Below are positions 10,957 through 27,166 of a stretch of DNA of 40,609 nt, one piece after another. The stretch spans positions 1 to 40,609 of the forward strand of contig FTLJ01000705.1 of assembly GCA_900155495.1 (NCBI GenBank), written 5' to 3'. A program made the position numbers and the translations under genes. Each line of letters opens with the position of its first letter. Position 1 is the stretch's first letter. This DNA is from Porogramme epimiltina. Lineage: Eukaryota > Basidiomycota > Agaricomycetes > Polyporales > Polyporaceae. Under the pieces are notes generated by a model. It was not told the DNA's origin and did not search any database. It worked only from the letters and a program-made list of their open reading frames with translations.

Positions 10957-11891
10957 ATGTCTCGTGAGGACTCCGTCTACCTTGCCAAGCTCGCTGAGCA
11001 GGCTGAGCGCTACGAGGGTACGTGTCGTCGACGTCCGCAGTGGTCAGATCCAGGTGGCTCACGCGATCCGCGCCTCCTGCAGAGATGGTTGAGAACATGA
11101 AGCGCGTCGCCTCCTCCGACCAGGAGCTCACCGTCGAGGAGCGTAACCTCCTCTCCGTCGCCTACAAGAACGTCATCGGCGCGCGCCGCGCGTCCTGGCG
11201 CATCGTTTCCTCCATCGAGCAGAAGGAGGAGTCGAAGGGCAACGAGGTCCAGGTCAAGATGATCAAGGGCTACCGGGAGAAGATCGAGAGCGAGCTCGCC
11301 AAGATCTGCGAGGACATTCTGGACGTCCTCGACAAGCACCTCATCCCCTCGGCCGCCTCCGGCGAGTCGAAGGTCTTCTACCACAAGATGTGAGTGGTGG
11401 TCGGAGTTTCCTTATCTGATAGGATGCTTATCTGCGCGTTCAGGATGGGCGACTACCACCGCTACCTCGCCGAGTTCGCCACCGGCGACAAGCGGAAAGA
11501 GAGCGCGGACAAGTCCCTCGAGGCCTACAAGGCTGCGTCCGATGTTGCCGTCACCGAGCTCCCTCCCACCCACCCCATCCGTCTCGGTCTCGCCCTCAAC
11601 TTCTCCGTGTTCTACTATGAGATCCTCAACAGCCCCGACCGCGCGTGCCACCTCGCGAAGCAGGCGTTCGACGATGCCATTGCTGAGCTCGACACCCTCT
11701 CCGAGGAGAGCTACAAGGACTCGACCCTCATCATGCAGCTCCTCCGTGACAACCTCACCCTCTGGACGTCGGACATGCAGGAGTCTGGTGAGCGCTATCG
11801 GCCATTCTCCTTCACACCATCGTACTGACTAGTCTGTTTAGACAAGCCCGCGGATAAGGATGACGAGGCCCCCGCAGAGGAGGGCGCGTAA
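10957..11891 (+). CDS. 14-3-3 family phosphoserine-binding protein
   Basis: The product is a cytosolic dimeric adaptor that binds phosphoserine/phosphothreonine motifs and controls signalling, localisation and the cell cycle. Exons 10957-11017, 11083-11389, 11444-11787 and 11842-11891 give 253 aa, the usual size. Both family signatures are present: [11 protein letters not shown] (residues 41-51) and [20 protein letters not shown] near the C terminus. The phosphate-binding residues known from the family are conserved (Lys49, Arg56, Arg129, Tyr130). The C-terminal tail is short and acidic. Codon use is strongly biased to C-ending codons, and the leader is CT-rich, both consistent with high expression. 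Yeast counterparts are BMH1/BMH2; only one copy is seen here. Confidence 0.97.
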
Positions 11892-13223
11892 TCGTGCATC
11901 CGGGGGTCTGGCATTGAAGTCCTTTATCTCGTGTAGTTTGTCGTAATGTCTTGCTCATCCATCATCTGCATCCTGCATCGTCATCGTATCATAGCGCACC
12001 TCTCCATCTTCTGCATTCTTTCGTTTCCTCTTTGTCGCAATTTTTGTGGATCGTCTTTTGCCAGTGCGGCGTGGATGGGTCCGAGCATAATCCGTTTGTG
12101 GCATTGTGTATAGGAAGGGTATCAGCATGCAGTTTCGTCATCATTGTTGCCGGTGTGGTGTGGACAGCGAAATTACAATGTCAAGCTACATCAAAGTGGA
12201 TTATATGCGCGTCAGTGAATGGTTTCGGTGGAAAGGAGTGAAGAAACTCGTTTGAGGTACGCAAGCTAATTTGGACATTGCTTTGTCGGCTGTGTCACGC
12301 AACGCGCCTTGTCCTCCATCTATCCGCCTTGCCCCGCAGGCCTCCCAGGTGTATAATGCTGCTTGGGGACTGTCCAGACAAAGGTGCCCACCACTTGGCA
12401 GGAGGATATCCGGATGACTGGAAACCTTGTGCCTCATGGCTTTCGCGTCCTGCAGCGGGCGCGAATGTCTGCACCCGGCGCCATTGTCAGCTGCGCGTTG
12501 TGCGCTGCGCACTCAGACTCATCCCCGATGGCATGGGAGCGACGGGTGGCGTGCAGAGGTTCCATTCGATGAGTAGGCTTGTGAAGATTTGTTGGCCATT
12601 TTTAGAATACTTCGGAGACTGCGAAAGCCCTCGCTCGTGAACGCGGAGGATATGGGCGCTTAAGCTTCGGCAAGGAGGGTGGGGAAGTCGGGGGCGCAAA
12701 AATGAGACGTCTGGCCCTGCGACGAGAAGGGGTGGAGGCCGTGCGGGGGCGCGACGAAGAGGGCCGGCGGGTGGGCGGAAGAAGCGGGGGAGGGCGCAGG
12801 AAGCGGTATGTACGGCGCTGGGCGGCATGGGTCCGCAAGTGCTGATTGGAGGAGCTTATATGTTCGCGGGGTTTGCGATGGCGGCGCCCGTGGCGGCGTT
12901 CTGGGAGAGGTGATGTGTGCGCCGCAGCGGATGTGTTGTCCCCTCCCCGGGGTGCTGGCCGCGAGCAGGGCGGGGCGTGCGGGGACGTGCTGGGCGGGTC
13001 GGCGGGGGCGGCGAGGCGAGTTGTGTGTGTGGCTATGTCGGAGGAGATCAGGCGGCGGCAAGATCGGCGAGGGGATTGCAAGTCCGCGAAGGGACGGATT
13101 CCCACGCGGAAGGAGTCTGGGTTGGTGTCGCGGGCGGGAGCGCTGGGGTAGCGCTGGCCGGCGTCCATCTGGGCGAGTGGGCGAGTGTGTTTCTTCCTTT
13201 CCTTCCTTCTCTCCACGGCCACA
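11892..13223. other. 14-3-3 3' region and KDM5 promoter
   Basis: The first 300-400 bases after the 14-3-3 stop are T-rich and probably its 3'UTR. The remainder, upstream of the KDM5 ATG, is GC-rich, purine-biased at about 12660-13160 and CT-rich just before the start (13190-13215). The long minus-strand frames here are Pro/Arg/Ser-rich with no domain. I see no TATA box and no RNA gene. Confidence 0.45.
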
Positions 13224-19927
<6,704 letters not shown>

Positions 19928-20449
19928 CGTTAGGATTCGGGGGGCGGGCAGGGGAGGCATTAGAGTAGATTTCGATTTCTTGGTGCCACTGCTCGTGCCT
20001 TTTGGACCATTATGTCTCTATGCCTTTATAAGTTACCTACCAAAGATGCCTGCTACTACTGCTTGTGTGTTTATATGTGCGCGGCTGCGCCTGCTTATGT
20101 GCTTTTTGTACTTCTACTACTACTAGGGAATTTATTCTTGCCGAATGCTATTTGTCAGGGGTTCCAGGTGGGCCGTTTCCTTCGCGGTTGCCGTCATAAC
20201 CATGAATTTCTACTCTAATTGGCCAGGTAGTCTGAGCCGGCTCCCAGATAGTAGATGCGGATGTAGATACAAATATGATGTGTGAACGATGTAAGATGAT
20301 GTGCCCAGCCGGATAGCACCGGGCATGCCTAAGTTAAGATGTATGCAAGGTACCAAGTATCGTCCGTTCATCTATCATAATCTCGTGAGGAGGCGTAAAT
20401 AGACGTGCGAAATGCTCAGGTCAAAGCGGAAGCGGGAGTGGAAGCGAAA
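19928..20449. other. Convergent 3' region between KDM5 and Mg2+ transporter
   Basis: Two convergent genes end here, so this 522 bp stretch should contain both 3'UTRs and terminators. It is more AT-rich than the flanking coding DNA, with several T-rich and TACTAC-like runs near 20110-20130. No coding frame or RNA gene is supported. Confidence 0.5.
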
Positions 20450-23019
20450 TCACCGCCGGACCATGAGTTTATAAGTAGAATAGCCTGCGATGACGGCGAA
20501 TGCAGCCAGGACAGCGATGATGGACCCGAACCACTTCAAATTCTGTGGGAACGATCTCAGTCCTCGGCTAATATTGCGAAGAATTCACAAGGGGAAACAT
20601 ACCTCAACATCCTGGCCCGGTACGTGGACGTTCATTCCCCAGAGACCGGTCACAAGGTTCATGGGAATGAGCACGGTACCCAGAGCTGTGAGTTTGGAGA
20701 GTACGTCATTGATCTGATTGTTTGCGTCCGTCATTTCGATAGAAATTTGGGCCAGGTAGTTGGAGTGCGAGCGCGAAAGGATCTTCTCGTAGTGGTTCAA
20801 ATTCTGTGTCATCGTAATTAAATGATCTTGGATGTCGGAGAGATATAAACCCTGCGCACGTATGCGTGTATTGATAAGTAAGCAGACACAAAAGGAAACG
20901 AGGAAACTCACGATATCCGAAGTAGGAGCCACACGCCAATTCTCATTGCAGCGCTTAGCTAGTCCTTTCACGACATCTGCCTTGTTGCCCATGAGCCTGA
21001 GGAGACCCATGACTTTCTTTCGGCATGTGCCGATGCTGCGGAACCAGATTAATACGGCTGCATGCGCACTGGTAATAGGTCGAAAATATACCGTCTCAAC
21101 ATGTCGCTTTGCTCTGCGTCTTTCAAAATCAGTACAAGCTCATCAATACTGTCGACCTCATATTCGATGCCTAGGATGAGCGGCCCGAACGCGTCGGTAA
21201 TGTCATCAATGAGAGCGTAGGAGATCCAGTCGGACGTGACGCTGATATAATCCTTGAGCTGCTTAATTCGCCGCCGGACATTCTGCGGATGAGGAGTTGG
21301 CCTAAAGTGGAACTGCCCTTTCAATTAGTAACGGGTGAAGAAGTCCGGTTAAGAACCTCTTACAGAAAGAATACCATCACGGAAGACGATGATATACATG
21401 TTGAGCGGCTCGAGGTGTGTGGGACTGTATGGGTCCTGGTCGAAACCGCGGAAACAGACGAGGTAATAATTACGGAAGAGTTCAATCTTCTCGCGCGTTT
21501 CCTCCATTTGGATATCCTCTGTAGTGAGAGGGTGAATGGAGAAGACCTGCATAGTGTTTCGCATGAGTCAAAGGGATGTGCTATCGACGAACGTGCCGAC
21601 CTTGCTGAGCAGCTTCATCTCCTCGTCTGTGGGTGCAAGAACGTCCAGCCACCAAGTGTAGCTGTCCGAATTGCTTCCTTCGCCAGGTCGCCGCTCTCCA
21701 GGAACGCCCGGCATTGCCGGCATGGCTTTCGAGATGCCGCTTACGCCCCCTACTGGCGCGGGAGAAGCCATCCCTGGCTTAGGGAACGAACCAGGCAAGC
21801 TGGCTGGTGAACGGGCGAAGGAGGGTGGGTGGATACTGTTTGAGTTTGAGGCGTCTTGCGAATGGTTCCGTCCCAAGAACATGTCCTCAAATGTTTGACC
21901 CTCGGCGGGCAACTCGGATAAGCTCCGCGCGTGAATGGTGGCCGAGAGCGTATTGGAATAAAACGAGAACCGATATGGCCTGTCGTGTCCAGAGCCCGGC
22001 CCACCTCCCATGCCCATCCCTGCAGGGTCCGGCGCTCCGCGATGAGAGTCGCCCAAGTTGTCGTCGGACGGTACCACGGCCAGCGTCGTGCCCAACGCGA
22101 GGTGTGGCGCGCGGGAGGTAATAGAGGGTGGAGGGGCGCCTTGCTCGAATAGTGCCATCTTGCCCCGTCTGGGCGCGGGGGAGCTTACGCTCAACTTGCG
22201 GTGACGAGCACGCGGCAGCGTGAAAGGTAAGGTGGAGTCCGTTGTCGTGTTCTCTCCAGCCTCTCGCAGACCGTCTTGCAGCGGTTGGCCACTCCCATTA
22301 ACCATAGGCACATGAGTAGAAGAAGATGCCTGAGGCTGTCTATAGTCGAAGGATGGAGGAGCCGTAGGGGAATGAATACCAAGTCGCGTCTTCTCTTCAC
22401 GAGCAAATTCCTCCATGAGGCCAAACTCGTACTGAGGTCCTTCCGTACGGTCGACCGTCGCTTGATACATGGGTAGCCCGCCCATACCGGTATCCTCGGG
22501 GTAGGGTGCATCGAGAGAGACGACCAAGGAGGGATCGTGTCCTGAGTTGAGGTGGTTCGTGAGGAGGTCGTGGCCTGGTGTGGGTCCAGGATGCTGATAC
22601 TGCTCTGGACGGTCCCCGTTGTCATGAATATGCACCGTCCCTCGCGCTTCGTCAATGGCTTGCTGCTCTTGCAACGACAGCGTCGGGAACGCGAGTTCGT
22701 CGGCAGATGGCAGCCGAGGGGAAGGGGTGTGCGGGGTAGGGGCAATGGGAGAAGAGAGGACAACAGTACCAGACCGTGCTCGAGAGATCTGTATGGCCAT
22801 GTCAGCATCCATCGTGCGCTGCCGCTCGCGAGCTTCGGGGTCGTTCGGGTTGTACGACCGGGAGAGTGTAGGCGAAAGCCGAGGGCGGGAGGAGGCCTCA
22901 TTAATCTCGCTTCCAACGCTCTGCCGACGGCGAACTGGAGAATGGTCGGTCCTGACGGGACGGGGCGAGCTGGAAATAGATCCGGAAAGGATGGACGAGT
23001 TGTCAGGAGGGGACGCCAT
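20450..23019 (-). CDS. CorA-type Mg2+ transporter, ALR1/MNR2 class
   Basis: The product is a CorA-superfamily magnesium channel. Yeast ALR1 works in the plasma membrane and MNR2 in the vacuolar membrane, and sequence alone does not decide between them here. Minus-strand exons 23019-21601, 21546-21364, 21312-21092, 21035-20912, 20851-20603 and 20542-20450 give 762 aa. Residues 1 to about 450 are a Ser/Pro-rich cytosolic extension, as usual for fungal members. The CorA core begins at WWLDVLAPTDEEMKLLSK and continues with FSIHPLTTEDIQMEETREK, FHFRPTPHP and ISYALIDDITDAFGPLI. TM1 (about 701-720) ends in the signature Gly-Met-Asn at 721-723. TM2 is about 736-756, followed by a short basic tail. 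The first intron has a weak donor, GTCGGC, but its joint is exact in the conserved core. The 60-nt intron 20852-20911 is in frame and stop-free. The ATG at 23019 is the first in frame. Confidence 0.93.
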
Positions 23020-23248
23020 GGCCGTCAACGTCTGTTGAGGAGACTCCGAGGTCGAGGTGGCGGGATGAAAAGGGACGCAAGGCGTGACCGCGCGCTTTGA
23101 ATCTAAATCCGGAGAGGAGTAACCAGGCTCTCGCGTTTACCGGACGGGAAGGCCCAGAGCCTGCAGAGAGTATGGGGCTCGAGGGCGAAGGAGGTGTCGG
23201 TAGCTGCAGCGTGAGGGTGGATGAGGGCGGCGAGCGGAGGAGAAAAGC
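23020..23248. promoter_or_regulatory. Compact divergent promoter, Mg2+ transporter / GPI deacylase
   Basis: Only 229 bp separate the ATG of the Mg2+ transporter (minus, 23019) from that of the GPI inositol-deacylase (plus, 23249), so both promoters must overlap or extend into neighbouring leaders. No TATA box is evident. Shared control is possible but not shown by the sequence. Confidence 0.6.
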
Positions 23249-26200
23249 ATGACGTCTGGGATGAAGGGCAGTCCGCAGGCGCTCGCTCGTTCATGCCAAA
23301 CTCTCACCCGGGCCTCGATGAGCAGGCTCCTCGTCGCGCTCACGCTCTGCTCGCTCACCGCTGTTGCTGTACTCTACTATGCTGCACTAGACACATACCA
23401 CTCGCTTTCACCACAAGGATGTCGGATGTCATGGATGTGGCCGAGCTATGTTCTCCAGAACAAGTTCGACATTGCATGGACCCCACATGCGCACCGGTAT
23501 AGCCTCTGGCTTTACCGTGAGGGGAACCTCGAAAACAACCAGCAGGTGCGTGCGTGTATATATCTCCCATGAGCGCGGTTTCTCACTCGAACTCAGTAGC
23601 TGAACGGTGCACCCGTCCTCTTTATTCCCGGCAATGCGGGCTCATCGCATCAGGTTCGCTCAATAGCATCCTCGGCCGCGAACCAATACTACTCTGCGCC
23701 GTATCAAGTCTCTCCAGAGTTTTCGAATAAGGGTTATACAGGATTAGACTTCTTTGCAGGTACGTACACAATGTGCGGACTATCTCCACAAGCTCAACCC
23801 TTGCAGTGGAGTATAATGAAGACCTGTCTGCTTTTCATGGGCCCACCATCGACACGGAGGTTGCGTATGCATCTCGCGCGGTCGACTATATCCTTTCCCT
23901 CTACGCTCCTGGAACCCCCATCATCGTCATGGGCCATTCGATGGGTGGTATCGTGTCAACGGCACTGCTCCCAAACCCCAACATCTCAGCTATCATCACC
24001 CTGTCCACACCCCATACGCTTCCTCCAGTTAGGTTCGACAGACGCATCGAACACATATATGCCAACAACCATCGACTCCTGGCCTCCAATCCGACCCCCA
24101 TACTCTCCCTCTGTGGCGGCGCGACCGACCTAATGATTCCCTCCGAATCCTGCATGCTGTCTTCGGCGGTACTCGACTACCCGGCTTCCATCTATCGACG
24201 CACGGTGTTCACCACGGCACTTGAAGGATGCTGGACTGGTGTCGGTCATCTCGCGATTATGTGGTGCCATCAAGTGCGTTGGCGTATCGCTCGCGCTGCG
24301 CTCGAGATCGCGGCATCTAAAACGTTAGAAGCACGAGCTACTGCCATGGACAAGTGGCTGCGAGACGGGCTTGATATACCTCCACCCCAACTTCCTCTAG
24401 AAGCTCTACCTACACACGGTGATGCGTTCTACTCGGTCCCACCAAATCAGCATCTGCTGGTTCGTGAGCCCACCGGCTTCGCCTCGTACTTAGTCCCAAC
24501 TCCTTCAGCACTAGAAGGCCAGGCGTCCACCGTCTTCGTACTATATGTGTCACAGGGCTCAGTACCCCCCATCTCACCTCAAAAGCCACTACCTTTCCGT
24601 ACAACTATTCGCTTGTGTCATAACTGGGGCAGCACGGATGTTTCATGCTCCGCGTTGGTCCCCAACACCTTGAAGCTCATTCCTCACCCCATTCCAAACT
24701 CACCTTTCCCAGTCCCTGACGAAGGGGTTGATGAGTCTGAAGGGGTAGTACTTTTCGAAGCAGATGTCCCTCTAGGACCAAAGCAACATGTCGTAGTGAC
24801 CGTCGAAGATGGAGACAAGCGGGGGTGGGTGTTCGGTGGCTTTGCAGACAGGGAGCCATTGAAAGTCGACGTTGGGTTACCTAGTCAGTATATTCCACAT
24901 TTACCCCGTCTGTCTTGCCTTAACCAGTTTTCAGGTTTGCTAGTCTCTCCAATATCGATACTTCTCCCGAATAGCATACGGACCCAAGTCATTTTCACGA
25001 AGCTACTGGCCAATGCATTAATAGCTTATCGCATTAGGCCCAGTGCTGCCCCGGGTTCTACATGCAACTGTGAGTCTTTGCTATCTAGACTTGACACTAG
25101 CCTAATTTGTTCTTGTTCTTTCTTAGCGAATGCCATCTTCCCTCCTTTGCTCACTCATAGTTCTCATCCATCCGAGACACATTACTTTCCTCTAACACCC
25201 GATTTCAAGAGACCTGTCCTTCTGCACTCGCATTCGTCCGCCCCATATGTTGCATCGGATCATCCAGCTGGACATGCACTTGTGATCCACTCTTCTGGGG
25301 AATGCTGGATAAACCAAATAGAAATATCCGTCGATTGGTGGGCCACTATTGGACGATGGGGGACAAGATACGGCCCAGCCGCCGCGTGCTGGGCTGTCGG
25401 AATCATGGCGATCATAACATTCGATATCTGGAAACTGGTCGAAGGCGGTGGTGGGTTGAAGTCGCCTGGGTCATATGAAAGCACTAATCCCCTCACAACA
25501 GCTCCTATCCCGGACGTAAAAAGCTCACTAGAGTTCTTTGCGCGCAAACGGTTGCCCTTGCTCACCGTTCTCTCATTGTTTATCTCAGTCCTCCCTTTAC
25601 GCGTCGGCCTGTGGTTGGGCAATTCAGGCGCCACAGTGTTCGCACCGTTGTCCGTGTTCCTACTCATAATCGCATTCGGTCTCGTATGCGCGATGTGGCT
25701 ACTCCTCGTCGTATTGTTGTGGCCCATTCGGCGACTCATCAAGTTATTTGGCAGGCAAGTCGACTGTTTTATGCCATGCCCATCACCACTGACTATGTCT
25801 TAGGCGCAGAGAAGACGTGGCTCTTCGTCGACCTACCACGGCTATTATCTCGATGGCATTTGTCTTTCTTTTTATATTCACGTTCGTTCCGTGGCAAGTC
25901 GCATTCCTCGGCTGCTGGCTCATCCATCTCTACACATGCGCATCGTCTCTCACGGAACTGTCAACCTGCCCCTCGCCGCCCCAATCCGGATCAGAAGCAG
26001 TCCCTCTTGTTACTTTATCTTCCGACAGCGATCAGACGGCCACGTCTCGAGATGATTCAAGACCTCTTTCGACTACGCGCCTTCCCTTGGAACAAGAAGT
26101 TAACGGCCACCTACACGTCCTGCTGTTTATGACGTGGCTTCTACCGCTTGTAGCACCAGTCCTTGCGGTGTGGGTTCGTACGCTTGCAACTGCCGGCTTG

Positions 26201-26536
26201 ACAACGCCGTTCGACGGGGATCACAACTTCATGTACGTTGCCCCCTTCCTCGTATTGGTCGAAGTCTTTGGAGGTGGTACGACGGGAACAAGTGTAATGA
26301 CATTCTTGTGAGTAATCATTCCTCACAATCTGCTTCTCGTACTGAAGACCAGCACATATAGCGGCGGTGACGGGAAGGAACGCGTCTCGCCGAGGTGGGG
26401 AATGGCGGCGCTTGCTATAGTTGCGTTCTTTGTCGGTCCGAGGACGACATATATGGTGTTCGAGATGGCGAGCGCAGTCGTTGGCTGGGCGGTGCTGCGG
26501 AGGATAGGACCGGTGTACTGGTGGGGAAGGGTTTGA
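23249..26536 (+). CDS. BST1: GPI inositol-deacylase (BST1/PGAP1 family)
   Basis: The product is an ER membrane enzyme that removes the acyl chain from the inositol of GPI anchors, which allows GPI proteins to leave the ER. Seven exons (23249-23545, 23600-23759, 23807-24883, 24935-25069, 25127-25754, 25804-26307, 26362-26536) give 991 aa. An N-terminal TM segment (LLVALTLCSLTAVAVLYYAA) is followed by PVLFIPGNAGSSHQVRS, YNEDLSAFHG and the lipase box VMGHSMGG with nucleophile Ser197, then LSTPH. The C-terminal third holds several hydrophobic TM segments, as in PGAP1. The intron 25755-25803 uses a GC donor (AG|GCAAGT); only this joint keeps the TM-coding frame. Introns 24884-24934 (51 nt) and 25070-25126 (57 nt) are in frame and stop-free. 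ATG 23261 is an alternative start four codons downstream. Confidence 0.92.
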
Positions 26537-27166
26537 TGCATAGTTGGAGTTCCTGTGGACTTTGCTGTCTCAGTTGCTTACTGCTATCCGTGTTGTCAAG
26601 TTCCGCGCCGTGTTTTGTGTATTATGAACACAGATCTCAGATGCTGAGGCCAACCCATCGTGGGGACTAGACGCTACATTCAATTGTCCTTGTGTTCCCG
26701 GGAACACGGAGATAACGTACACACATTACCGTAGGATGTCAATTATATTTATATGGCATACGATCATGCACGACGGACAACAAGACGAATGGAACAACTA
26801 CTGATGGAATGGCTGAAGGCCGAAGAGAGTGCTAGTCGAGGCAACATGGGAAAGTTGCAGATCACTCGCTTGGCAGACACAACTTGGACTGTGCGCTCAT
26901 GCTACCGTCGGCCCTCCTCGCCTCCTCGCCACCTCTAGCAGACCCATAGCCCATCCATAACTCTTTCACGCTCTCTTAGACGACATCTCTGCCTTTCACC
27001 TCTGAGTCTCTGGACGGTTGCTCGTTTGCTACTCAACGTTCTGGCGTCAAGGTCGGATCTGGCCTCGCAATCACCCCACTGTCACTGCCGCCATTAACGC
27101 AGCGCTCCGTACCTCGGGACACTCTTTCCTTCCACCCGAGCAGCAGGCTGCACACCCTACCAGGAG
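26537..27166. other. BST1 3' region and Uds1-gene promoter
   Basis: This 630 bp gap holds the probable BST1 3'UTR (T-rich start) and the promoter of the next gene. CT-rich stretches at about 26960-27000 suggest the transcription start region. A 61-codon frame at 26753-26938 has no homology I recognise and no coding character. No TATA box or RNA gene is seen. Confidence 0.45.

Noticed and set aside
13185..13223. Upstream extension of KDM5
   Set aside because: The frame is open to 13185 but only through a GTG codon. The first ATG is 13224, and the extension is a translated CT-rich leader.
26753..26938. 61-codon frame between BST1 and the Uds1 gene
   Set aside because: It is short, has no recognisable motif and shows no codon bias like its neighbours.
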